Assembly: GCF_046054165.1 (NCBI RefSeq)
Contig: NZ_JBFNXK010000015.1
Span: 42,161-106,160, forward strand
DNA: 64,000 nucleotides
Origin: Celerinatantimonas sp046054165
GTDB taxonomy: Bacteria > Pseudomonadota > Gammaproteobacteria > Enterobacterales > Celerinatantimonadaceae
Direction: 5' to 3'
A program made the translations under genes and the position numbers. Position 1 is the stretch's first letter; every line of letters begins with the position of its first letter. Of the stretch, positions 35,963-47,324 are shown in pieces. The notes under the pieces were generated by a model, which searched no databases, had not been told where the DNA came from, and worked only from the letters and a program-made list of their open reading frames with translations.

Positions 35963-37486
35963 CTAACGTTCTTCATTATAGATTTCCAGACTGGCCACTT
36001 CTTCTTGTGCAGCAACTGCCTTACTATCGTTATTACGCAACTGTTCCAAATAATCTAAATACCGCTGATCGATATCATGGGTGACATATTGCCCTGTAAA
36101 CACCGAGGTCTCAAATTCACGGATATCCGGATTACTTTCACGGCAAGCATCAACCAGATCATCAATTGACTGATAAATTAATCCATCAGCTCCAATTAAT
36201 TTACAAATCTCATCAACTTCTCGACCATGCCCGATTAACTCATTAGCAGATGGCATATCAATACCATAGACATTCGGGAAGCGAATCTCAGGAGATGCTG
36301 AAGCAAAGTATACTTTTTTAGCGCCAGCTTCGCGGGCCATTTCAATGATCTGTTCAGAAGTGGTTCCCCGTACGATAGAATCATCGACCAGTAACACATT
36401 TTTCCCGCGGAACTCTACATCAATCGCATTAAGTTTCCGACGCACCGATTTACGCCGCTGAGTTTGCCCGGGCATAATGAAGGTCCGACCGATATAACGG
36501 TTTTTGACAAATCCCTGCCGATAAGGCAATCCTAGCTTCAACGCAATTTGCAGTGCAATATCACAAGAAGTTTCAGGGATTGGAATTACAACATCGATAT
36601 CCAAATCATCCCATTCTCTCTGGATCTTTTCACCCAGTTTGGTTCCCATATTAACGCGGGCACCATAAACAGAGATCTTATCGATAGTCGAATCAGGCCG
36701 AGCAAAATAAACATATTCAAAAATACATGGGTGATATCCTGGATTTTCTGCACATTGAGCCGTAAATAACTGGCCGTCATCTGTGACAAAAATAGCTTCT
36801 CCGGGAGCAACATCACGAACAAACTCAAAGCCAATAGCATCTAATGCTACACTTTCTGATGCAACCATATACTCAGATTGGCCGTTATCCGCGATTCTTT
36901 TACCTAAAACTAATGGACGAATACCGTTTGGATCACGAAAAGCCAGCATGCCATGTCCAATCACCAAAGCGACAACGGCATAAGCCCCCCGGGTTTGTTG
37001 GTTCACTCGGCGAATGGCCGCAAAAAAATGTTCGGCCTGCAATTCATCGGCATGATCTAACTCATTATCAATTTCATAAGCCAATAAATTTAATAACACT
37101 TCTGAATCAGAAGTTGTATTAACATGTCGACGCGCTTTACTAAGCATTTTATCATTTAACTCTTGGGCATTAGTTAAATTACCATTGTGAGCTAACGTAA
37201 TGCCATAAGGCGAGTTGACATAAAAAGGTTGTGCTTCCGCAGCACTGGAACTTCCTGCGGTTGGATAACGAACATGACCAATCCCGATGTTACCTTGCAA
37301 ACGCTGCATATGACGTAACTCAAATACATCACGTACAAGCCCATTGGCTTTGCGTTGTTTAAATTTTCCATCAGTGATAGTCACAATCCCTGCTGCATCT
37401 TGACCTCGATGTTGCAAAACGGTCAGAGCGTCATAAATACTCTGGTTAACCGGGGTTGTTCCAACGATTCCGACAATACCACACAT
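35963..37486 (-). CDS. purF: Amidophosphoribosyltransferase
   Basis: A 507-residue enzyme for the first committed step of purine synthesis, PRPP plus glutamine to phosphoribosylamine. The N-terminal nucleophile Cys2 is in MCGIVGIVG, with a class II glutamine amidotransferase domain, then a phosphoribosyltransferase domain with the PRPP loop VLLVDDSIVRGTTSEQ. There is no propeptide, as in E. coli. It is the last gene of the accD-folC-dedD-cvpA-purF set, 28 bases after cvpA. Confidence 0.97.
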   Translation of the reverse strand: MCGIVGIVGTTPVNQSIYDALTVLQHRGQDAAGIVTITDGKFKQRKANGLVRDVFELRHMQRLQGNIGIGHVRYPTAGSSSAAEAQPFYVNSPYGITLAHNGNLTNAQELNDKMLSKARRHVNTTSDSEVLLNLLAYEIDNELDHADELQAEHFFAAIRRVNQQTRGAYAVVALVIGHGMLAFRDPNGIRPLVLGKRIADNGQSEYMVASESVALDAIGFEFVRDVAPGEAIFVTDDGQLFTAQCAENPGYHPCIFEYVYFARPDSTIDKISVYGARVNMGTKLGEKIQREWDDLDIDVVIPIPETSCDIALQIALKLGLPYRQGFVKNRYIGRTFIMPGQTQRRKSVRRKLNAIDVEFRGKNVLLVDDSIVRGTTSEQIIEMAREAGAKKVYFASASPEIRFPNVYGIDMPSANELIGHGREVDEICKLIGADGLIYQSIDDLVDACRESNPDIREFETSVFTGQYVTHDIDQRYLDYLEQLRNNDSKAVAAQEEVASLEIYNEER

Positions 37487-37514
37487 GAGCGGGCTTCCTT
37501 CTTTCTTTCGAGAA

Positions 37515-38000
37515 TTAATGGGGGGTTAAAAAACTCGAAGAGTCTTTTAGAAACTCAAAAAACCATTGAACTATCGCCGTAAATTCGGGAACTAACTTTG
37601 AATGCTGCCACCAAGTTGTATCGACAAAAGCCGTAAAAGACAACACAAAAAGCATTGCCGCTACGACAAATACACCTCGAACACCACCGAAGCAAATACC
37701 TAACACCCGATCCGTACCCGATAGTCCAGTACTTGTTACTAAACGTGACAGAATATAGTTGCAGAGAGCTCCAATAATCAATGTCACAATAAACAGACAA
37801 AATATAGCCGCACCACTACGATAATAGGGATTTTCAATGAGAGTAAAATAGGCAGCAAGATCACTATAAAAATGACTGGCGACAAAAAACGCCGCAATCC
37901 AACTGAGTAAAGAAATAGCTTCTTTGACAAAACCTCGCACTAAACTAATCAGTGCCGATAGTGCGATAATGCCAATAATGGCGTAATCCATCCAGTTCAT
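37515..38000 (-). CDS. cvpA: CvpA-family membrane protein
   Basis: A 161-residue inner-membrane protein with four hydrophobic segments. The start MNWMDYAIIGIIALSALISLVRGFVKEA and the motif TGLSGTDRVLGICFGGVRG match E. coli CvpA closely. It is linked with envelope homeostasis and colicin V production; its molecular role is unclear. The ATG at 38000 restores the family N terminus over a longer open frame. It is conserved as the partner of purF. Confidence 0.92.
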   Translation of the reverse strand: MNWMDYAIIGIIALSALISLVRGFVKEAISLLSWIAAFFVASHFYSDLAAYFTLIENPYYRSGAAIFCLFIVTLIIGALCNYILSRLVTSTGLSGTDRVLGICFGGVRGVFVVAAMLFVLSFTAFVDTTWWQHSKLVPEFTAIVQWFFEFLKDSSSFLTPH

Positions 38001-38041
38001 AGGGGTGCTTATGAAGAAAAATGCAACGCATATTAACAGAA

Positions 38042-38077
38042 AATTACGGCCAATGCGCTGCGTTTTTGGCCGTAATT
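38042..38077 (-). terminator. Large hairpin between dedD and cvpA
   Basis: A perfect 12-bp stem, AATTACGGCCAA with TTGGCCGTAATT, and a 12-base loop. On the minus strand the stem ends in TTTTC. It could end or attenuate the truA/accD-dedD transcript before cvpA-purF, implying a separate cvpA promoter. I found no convincing PurR box. Confidence 0.6.
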
Positions 38078-38226
38078 CCAATTGAGTATGGGCTCAAATC
38101 AAGCCTTCTGAACTTGGCAGTACTTTTTGCTTAAATCGTTAGGCAACACAAACTACTCTGCGTTCAAAATGCATTAAATTTGAACAAAATTCACCCCTGA
38201 AAGAGCAATAGTTCAAATAACAATGT

Positions 38227-38757
38227 TTATTGATCTAACGGCTCAAATCGCCGAATTAGCCCTTTTAAGCCGGTTAATTTTTGTAATTGATTTAACTGTT
38301 TTTCCAGAGAATCCTTTGAAACTTCGGGCCCGATAAAAATACGATTCAATTCCCCATCGACAGGAATTCGGGGATAACTATGGGCCTGAAACCCAGCTTT
38401 TTGTAATTTATCAATTAACTGATTCGTTCCTTCTGAACTTTTTAGGGTAGCCAATTGAATAATCCAAGCTGAATCACTAAATGAACTAACGGGAGAAGAT
38501 GGCTTCACATCTGGCTGAGTCACCGCTGTCGAATTAGTCGAAGCAACTGGAGCAGCAGGTGCAGCAGGTGCAGCAGAAGATTGACTCAAATCGATCATTA
38601 ACGGTTTTTCATCTGCCGGCTCCGGAGCAAAAGGGATAGAATTGAACTGCTCTTTAACCGGCTCTTTTTTGCCATCAAATAAATCTGGTAAAATAATGAC
38701 TAATAAAGCCACCACAACAATCGTACCAATAATCCGGTGTTTAAGCGGTGATAACAA
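38227..38757 (-). CDS. dedD: DedD-like SPOR-domain cell-division protein
   Basis: A 176-residue protein with one N-terminal membrane segment (about 8-24), a Pro/Ala-rich periplasmic linker containing an AAP repeat, and a C-terminal SPOR domain (about 98-172; WIIQLATLKSSEGTNQLIDKL) that binds denuded septal peptidoglycan. Position and N terminus match E. coli DedD. It lies four bases after folC. Confidence 0.9.
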   Translation of the reverse strand: MLSPLKHRIIGTIVVVALLVIILPDLFDGKKEPVKEQFNSIPFAPEPADEKPLMIDLSQSSAAPAAPAAPVASTNSTAVTQPDVKPSSPVSSFSDSAWIIQLATLKSSEGTNQLIDKLQKAGFQAHSYPRIPVDGELNRIFIGPEVSKDSLEKQLNQLQKLTGLKGLIRRFEPLDQ

Positions 38758-38761
38758 CTGA

Positions 38762-40021
38762 TTACCCCCCTCGATAGGCTAAAATTGCCGCTACAGTGAC
38801 AAAAGATCCAAAAACAACCACGCGATCCGCGGCTTGTGCCGTAGCCATCGCCTGCTCGTAAGCCTGCTGAATGGACTGACACCGTGTCATTGCAGCATTT
38901 TCCAGAGCTGTGGCTAATTTATCACCATTATCGCCTCGTTCACCACCCAAACCAGCGATAAACCAGTGATCAAAGCAAGGAATCAGTGAATTTACCGAAT
39001 GTTGATTGTCCTTATCAGCCAACATGCCACACACTGCGATGGTGTGCGCTACTTTTGGCAAACGCGTCAATTGCTTAGCCAGATACTCTGCCGACTGAGG
39101 ATTATGAGCCACATCAATAAAAACTTCCGGAGAATGTTGCAAAAGCTGCATCCGTCCTGCTAGTTGCCACTGACCGATCACCTGCTGAACCAATGTTTCT
39201 GGCAAAGAGATATCCAAATGCTCTAGTGCAGCTAACGCAGCAACGGCATTATCCACTGGAAGATGTGGGATTGGTAACTGTCGGTAAGTCACATGCGCCC
39301 CTTGATAACTCCAGCATTGATTCATTTCATCAAATAATGCGTGAACCTGATGTCCATTCGCCAATAGTTGACAACTTAATTGGTTAGCCGCTTCAATCAC
39401 ACTGCTGACAATTTCAGGATCGCCGGTGACCGCTCGTCCATGACGCCGAAAAATACCGGCTTTTTCTCGCCCAATCTGCATCACATCAGAACCAAGATAA
39501 CTCTCATGATCCAAGGCTATAGTTGTAACAACGGCGACATCCGCATCAATGATATTCGTGGCATCAAGACGTCCCCCTAAACCCACCTCTAAAACGACAT
39601 AATCCGGTGAGCTTTGACGAAACAACCAAAGCGCAACTAACGTCCCAACTTCAAAATAAGTCAGGCTAATATCCCCACGAGCTTCTTCAATAGCAGCAAA
39701 GGCATCACAAAAAGCCTGTTTTGGAGGAAGTTGATCATTGATCCGAACTCTCTCCCGATAATCAGAAATATGGGGGGAACTATAGACGCCAACCTGATAT
39801 CCCTTCGCCAACAACAACTGTTCAATCAAACGACATGTCGAACCTTTACCATTGGTACCCGCGACCGTAATCACCGGCATCACCAACGAAGTTAACCCCA
39901 TTTTTCGAGCAACAGCCCCCACTCGTTCTAAACCCAGATCGATGGTTGTCTGATGCTGATGTTCGAAATAACAAAGCCAGTCTTCCAGAGACCGGCTTTT
40001 AGTCATCATTGAATCTGTCAT
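38762..40021 (-). CDS. folC: Bifunctional folylpolyglutamate/dihydrofolate synthase
   Basis: A 419-residue Mur-ligase-type enzyme adding glutamate to dihydropteroate and folates. The P-loop is VAGTNGKGST (about 51-60), followed by the family YSSPHISDYRERV segment and HNPQSAEYLA in the C-terminal domain. Three bases separate it from accD. A second ATG lies four codons in. Confidence 0.95.
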   Translation of the reverse strand: MTDSMMTKSRSLEDWLCYFEHQHQTTIDLGLERVGAVARKMGLTSLVMPVITVAGTNGKGSTCRLIEQLLLAKGYQVGVYSSPHISDYRERVRINDQLPPKQAFCDAFAAIEEARGDISLTYFEVGTLVALWLFRQSSPDYVVLEVGLGGRLDATNIIDADVAVVTTIALDHESYLGSDVMQIGREKAGIFRRHGRAVTGDPEIVSSVIEAANQLSCQLLANGHQVHALFDEMNQCWSYQGAHVTYRQLPIPHLPVDNAVAALAALEHLDISLPETLVQQVIGQWQLAGRMQLLQHSPEVFIDVAHNPQSAEYLAKQLTRLPKVAHTIAVCGMLADKDNQHSVNSLIPCFDHWFIAGLGGERGDNGDKLATALENAAMTRCQSIQQAYEQAMATAQAADRVVVFGSFVTVAAILAYRGG

Positions 40022-40024
40022 GAA

Positions 40025-40954
40025 TTAATCAGCTTTATAATCACTATCAAATTCCATAGAAACAGCGGAAGCCGCTATCTCAACATTTTCATTGATTTCA
40101 TTGACCGGAAACTGATTTAGAAGTTTTCCAATAATTGATGCCAGTCGATCTCGCATCTCTCGCCGATCAACAATCATGTCTATAGCACCGTGTTCAAGCA
40201 AAAATTCGCTACGCTGGAAACCTTCAGGTAATTTTTCCCGAACCGTTTGTTCGATAACCCGAGGACCGGCAAAACCAATTAATGCTTTAGGCTCTCCGAT
40301 GTTAATATCACCCAACATAGCTAAAGAGGCTGATACACCGCCCATTGTGGGATCCGTTAAAACAGAAATATATGGCAATCCAGCTTCGCGCAATTTAGCC
40401 AAAGCGGCACTTGTTTTAGCCATTTGCATCAATGAAAACAGCGCTTCCTGCATTCGTGCGCCACCACTGGCAGAGAAACAAATCAGCGCTCGTTTTTCTG
40501 CAATGCAAGTTTCCACCGCTTTCACAAATCGGGCCCCGACCACAGAAGCCATAGAACCGCCCATAAATGAAAACTCAAAAGCACAAGAAACAACAGGCAG
40601 ACCTTTTAGATGTCCTTTAAGTACAATCAAGGCATCTTTTTCACCGGTACTTTTTTGCGCAGCTAATAACCGATCTTTATATTTTTTAGAGTCTCTAAAT
40701 CGTAAAATATCTTTCGGCTCTAAATTTTGTCCTAGTTCTTCGAAACCTTTATCGAGTAAACGTTCCAGCCGTTGTCTACCACCAATTCGATTATGATGAT
40801 CGCATTTTGGGCAAACAAACAAATTACGCTCTAGTTCAGCTCGATATAGAATCTGATCACATGCTGAACATTTGGTCCAAACCCCTTCGGGAATATTCCG
40901 ACGTCGTGAGGAGACGCTTTTACTTTTAGGAAGAATTTTCTCTAGCCAGCTCAT
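40025..40954 (-). CDS. accD: Acetyl-CoA carboxylase carboxyltransferase beta subunit
   Basis: A 309-residue subunit that moves CO2 from carboxybiotin to acetyl-CoA. It has an N-terminal zinc ribbon of four cysteines (CSACDQ and CPKCDHH) and a crotonase-like core with the oxyanion glycines in FSASGGARMQEA. It pairs with AccA, which is not in the window. Confidence 0.96.
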   Translation of the reverse strand: MSWLEKILPKSKSVSSRRRNIPEGVWTKCSACDQILYRAELERNLFVCPKCDHHNRIGGRQRLERLLDKGFEELGQNLEPKDILRFRDSKKYKDRLLAAQKSTGEKDALIVLKGHLKGLPVVSCAFEFSFMGGSMASVVGARFVKAVETCIAEKRALICFSASGGARMQEALFSLMQMAKTSAALAKLREAGLPYISVLTDPTMGGVSASLAMLGDINIGEPKALIGFAGPRVIEQTVREKLPEGFQRSEFLLEHGAIDMIVDRREMRDRLASIIGKLLNQFPVNEINENVEIAASAVSMEFDSDYKAD

Positions 40955-41042
40955 CGGAATCCTTTAATTTTCAGTATTAATACTTTTTAAAATACACGTT
41001 TCGTTAACAAAAGTGAATTGCCATACTCTGGTACAATTCATC

Positions 41043-41828
41043 TTAAACCTGATAGAACAATGGTCCCGGCTCTACAACTGGGATCTCATAACGCTGCGGA
41101 TAATCCACCGACACCAGATATAATCCTTGCGCTTTTGCTGTTGCAGCCGCTTTAGTTCTATCTTTAAGCGCTAATAATTCCGAAATCCATGTCGGAGGGC
41201 GATCCCCTTGCCCTACTTCAATCAACGACCCAGCAATATTACGGACCATATGATGTAAAAAAGCATTAGCTTTAATATCAATGACCACAAAATCACCTTG
41301 TCGAGTCACCATAACATGATGCACATTTCGAAATGGACTACGACTCTGACACTGTACTGCTCTAAACGATGAAAAATCCTGTTCACCCAACAAGTACTGC
41401 GCAGCCTCATGCATCCGTTTTTCATCTAAGTGCTGATGATAATGACTCACACCGTGATTTAATATAGCGCCACGATAGGGTGCATTATAAATGATATATC
41501 GGTAACGCCTCGCCTTTGCCGAAAACCGGGCATGAAAATCATCGGCTACAGATTTGGCCCACCTAACAGCAATATCCTTTGGCAAATTGGCATTCATTCC
41601 AAGTGTCCAAGCCGACATACTCCGCCCAGAATGAGTATCAAAATGAATGACCTGTCCCGTCGCATGAACACCTGCGTCTGTTCGCCCAGCACAAAAAACA
41701 TCAACCGGATGATCAGCAATTTTACTTAAGGCTTGTTCAACACATTCCTGAACAGAATTAACTTCGCGCTGCCGTTGCCAACCATAATACGCGGCACCAT
41801 CGTACTCTATACCTAATGCAATGCGCAT
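41043..41828 (-). CDS. truA: tRNA pseudouridine synthase A
   Basis: A 261-residue enzyme making pseudouridine at positions 38-40 of the tRNA anticodon stem. The catalytic aspartate lies in CAGRTDAGVHATGQV (about residue 52). The ATG at 41828 has AGGAG five bases upstream and gives the family start MRIALGIEYDGAAYYGWQRQ; the longer frame is rejected. Confidence 0.96.
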   Translation of the reverse strand: MRIALGIEYDGAAYYGWQRQREVNSVQECVEQALSKIADHPVDVFCAGRTDAGVHATGQVIHFDTHSGRSMSAWTLGMNANLPKDIAVRWAKSVADDFHARFSAKARRYRYIIYNAPYRGAILNHGVSHYHQHLDEKRMHEAAQYLLGEQDFSSFRAVQCQSRSPFRNVHHVMVTRQGDFVVIDIKANAFLHHMVRNIAGSLIEVGQGDRPPTWISELLALKDRTKAAATAKAQGLYLVSVDYPQRYEIPVVEPGPLFYQV

Positions 41829-41924
41829 ACTACTCCTACCCTTTAAACCGCGGGCAATGATAAAAAAAGCGATGAGCTTTGTCACCGCCTTTTTGCTATA
41901 TATTGAGATTTATTGATAAAAATA

Positions 41925-44549
<2,625 letters not shown>

Positions 44550-44743
44550 AATAATTCCTTGTTCTCACCAAGCTTTGACAACAGACAACTTCCCTGCCCC
44601 TTGTATTCATCGAAAAAACGAGCCATAGGGATCATCTCATTCCAGTTTATAGAACTTCCTATCGTCCCCATATTAGTCGATACCTACTTGTCTTAATAAT
44701 ATTCGGCCATAAATATAAAAACTTAAACTATCTCCGCTATTGA

Positions 44744-45706
44744 TTAAAAACTACTAATTAATTGAATAAGTTGGAGCAAATAAGGTACCTTACAAGCTCT
44801 TAGAACATCCGCTTGTATACAGCATTTTAATTCGGTATCGCGATTCGGGCTTTGTCTGATTTGACTCACAGAAATCCGAGGATGCTGATTCAAATCAGTC
44901 ACCAGCGTAACGGGGTGTTCCAATTCCACATCGACTGATTCCATCTCACCGGCAATATCAATAAAATCAGCTATCGATAAATAACCAGTGCTTTCAATAG
45001 AGACTAATGCCATTTCACCATAAAATACCGGCACGGAAACACTGTGCGCACTAATCAGTGGCGTGCTTTCAGCAAAAATCAAAGGTAATTGTTGTTCCAC
45101 CTGTTCAGCAACTGATGTTGCGGCGGGCGATTGAGCTAACAAATTAAAAGCGATCTGTCTGGAATAGACTTCCGGCTCTACAGGTAATCCATTTAACAAA
45201 CGAGCCGTTTGCCCTGCCAGCTCATCAATCCCTAACTGCCCCTCTGTTGAAACCGACAATAAGGCACTGACATGAACCGCAGAGATTCCTATCTCGGCAT
45301 CAATTCGTTTCAGCAAATCCCGAAGCATTAAGACTGTTGCACAAGGTAATTGATAAACGCCCTGAGCCCCCATCCATTCGCTATCACTTAACGAAAGGGA
45401 AGAAACAGCGCCAATGACTTCAGAATCAGTCGCATTTAAAAGCACCCCCCCTGCGGCTATAATATCGTCCGCATAAGTGGCCACTAATTCCGCTGAACAC
45501 CCAACAATGACCTGACAGTCAGACCAACTCACACCCTCTGGAGATTCGATATCAAAGGAGCGCTCTGCAATAGTTAACTGATTTTCCGCATCATCCTGAA
45601 GCGTATCGAGAGCTAACACCAAATCAGCTAATGTTGAATTTTTCACTAATTGTTCAATCAATGATTTGCCCAATAACGATGATGCACCTAATACTGCTAT
45701 TGCCAT
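44744..45706 (-). CDS. usg: Aspartate-semialdehyde dehydrogenase homologue USG-1
   Basis: A 320-residue relative of Asd with an N-terminal Rossmann fold (MAIAVLGASSLLGKSLIEQL) and the dimerisation part (VSALLSVSTEGQLGIDELAGQTARLLNG) that matches E. coli Usg. It is not expected to be a true Asd. A cysteine stands at the Asd nucleophile position (LPCATVLML), but the catalytic His site reads PVFYGEMAL, with Glu where Asd and E. coli Usg have His. The role is unknown. Lies 194 bases upstream of fimV. Confidence 0.85.
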   Translation of the reverse strand: MAIAVLGASSLLGKSLIEQLVKNSTLADLVLALDTLQDDAENQLTIAERSFDIESPEGVSWSDCQVIVGCSAELVATYADDIIAAGGVLLNATDSEVIGAVSSLSLSDSEWMGAQGVYQLPCATVLMLRDLLKRIDAEIGISAVHVSALLSVSTEGQLGIDELAGQTARLLNGLPVEPEVYSRQIAFNLLAQSPAATSVAEQVEQQLPLIFAESTPLISAHSVSVPVFYGEMALVSIESTGYLSIADFIDIAGEMESVDVELEHPVTLVTDLNQHPRISVSQIRQSPNRDTELKCCIQADVLRACKVPYLLQLIQLISSF

Positions 45707-45901
45707 TGCTTTCTCTCTTATCTAATCCTGACTGTTATTGCTAATATGCATGCCAGAGTAGCTGCATTCGAAATGCTTAAGTATCACCAATATCGCACAC
45801 TCTGGGCATTGAAGATAATATTTCAGTCAATCAAATTTTTGTATCATAAAACTACCCGAATATTCCGGATAGGTAATCTGTAACAGATTCATAAATAAAG
45901 C

Positions 45902-45936
45902 AAATAATAAAAAGGCTACTCGTTACTGAGTAGCCT
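45902..45936 (-). terminator. Terminator of fabB
   Basis: A perfect 9-bp stem, AGGCTACTC with GAGTAGCCT, and a six-base loop, followed on the minus strand by TTTTATTATTTG. Confidence 0.9.
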
Positions 45937-45963
45937 ATCCATCAAGAATGCCTCATACACGAC

Positions 45964-47184
45964 CTAGTCAGTGTAACGACGAAATACCAACGTTGCATTC
46001 GTGCCACCAAAACCAAAACTGTTCGACATAACCTGATTCAGTTCCGCACTTTGTGCTTTATTCGCCACGATGTTTAGCCCTTGAGCCTGTTCATCAAGTT
46101 CATCGATATTAATCGAGGGAGATACAAAACCATTCTCGAGCATCAGTAGCGAATAAATGGCTTCATGAACACCGGCAGCCCCTAATGCATGGCCTGTTTG
46201 GGATTTAGTCGCACTAATTCTAGGCATATTTTCATCGGTAAACACCTCACGAATCGCCTGCAATTCCTTAACATCACCAACCAGAGTCGAGGTCCCATGC
46301 GTATTCAGATAATCAATTGGAGCCGTGAGTCCCGCCATAGCCTGCTTCATACAACGGACAGCGCCTTCACCGGATGGAGCAACCATATCGTAGCCATCTG
46401 ATGTCGCACCATAACCGACAATCTCTGCATAGATTTTCGCACCACGAGCTAAGGCATGTTCTAATTCTTCAACGACAACAATTCCACCGCCGCCCGAGAT
46501 AACGAACCCATCTCGATTCGCATCATAGGTTCGGGATGCTTTCTCAGGACAGTCATTATACTTCGTCGATAGAGCTCCCATTGCGTCGAATTCCATCGCT
46601 AGAGTCCAGTGCAACTCTTCACCGCCACCAGCAAACACGATATCTTGTTTACCGAGCTGGATTTGCTCTAGGGCATTTCCGATACAATGTGATGAGGTTG
46701 CACAAGCTGAACTCATCGAATAATTCACACCACGAATTTTAAATGGGGTTGCTAGGCAGGCTGAAGTCGTACTAGACATGGTCCGGGTAACCATATAAGG
46801 TCCCACCCGCTTCACACCTTTATTGCGAAGAATATCTGCAGCTTCTACCTGGTTTTTAGAAGAAGCCCCCCCCGATCCGACTATCAATCCGGTACGATCA
46901 GATGAGACTAACGATTCCGGCAATCCAGCATCCTCAATCGCCTGCTGCATCGCTAAATAAGAGTATGCCGCAGCATCTCCCATAAACCGAAATACTTTAC
47001 GATTTATGTGCTCTGCCGGATCAATATCCAGGCTTCCCCAGACGTTACTACGTAAATTCATCTCTTCGAATTGCTCAGAATGAGTAATTCCTGACCGACC
47101 AGTTTTTAATGACTCGAGTACTTCTTCTTTATTGTTACCGATACTGGATATAATACCCACTCCGGTGATTACGGCTCTTTTCAT
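45964..47184 (-). CDS. fabB: 3-oxoacyl-ACP synthase I
   Basis: A 406-residue beta-ketoacyl-ACP synthase I needed for elongation in unsaturated fatty acid synthesis. The Cys-His-His triad is visible: the Cys in SMSSACATSSHC (about 163), the first His in NTHGTSTLVGD (about 298) and the second in KSQTGHALGAAG (about 333). Length equals E. coli FabB. Divergent from mnmC across 140 bases, as in E. coli. Confidence 0.96.
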   Translation of the reverse strand: MKRAVITGVGIISSIGNNKEEVLESLKTGRSGITHSEQFEEMNLRSNVWGSLDIDPAEHINRKVFRFMGDAAAYSYLAMQQAIEDAGLPESLVSSDRTGLIVGSGGASSKNQVEAADILRNKGVKRVGPYMVTRTMSSTTSACLATPFKIRGVNYSMSSACATSSHCIGNALEQIQLGKQDIVFAGGGEELHWTLAMEFDAMGALSTKYNDCPEKASRTYDANRDGFVISGGGGIVVVEELEHALARGAKIYAEIVGYGATSDGYDMVAPSGEGAVRCMKQAMAGLTAPIDYLNTHGTSTLVGDVKELQAIREVFTDENMPRISATKSQTGHALGAAGVHEAIYSLLMLENGFVSPSINIDELDEQAQGLNIVANKAQSAELNQVMSNSFGFGGTNATLVFRRYTD

Positions 47185-47324
47185 CAGACGATCTCAATCG
47201 TTTATTACAAATATAGACACCAACAGTAATAGAATTAACTATTACCCTCGTGTTTTGTTTGGAAGATTACAGGTGAATACCGATAATTTCCAGTCAAAAG
47301 CTAGCATGAACTAAGAGGTGTTCC

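Noticed and set aside
38001..38226. A PurR operator upstream of cvpA
   Set aside because: Expected from E. coli, but no segment approaches the ACGCAAACGTTTGCGT pattern closely enough to call by eye.
40176..40796. A 206-codon open frame on the plus strand opposite accD
   Set aside because: It is the antisense shadow of a well-conserved gene, has no SD and no family resemblance.
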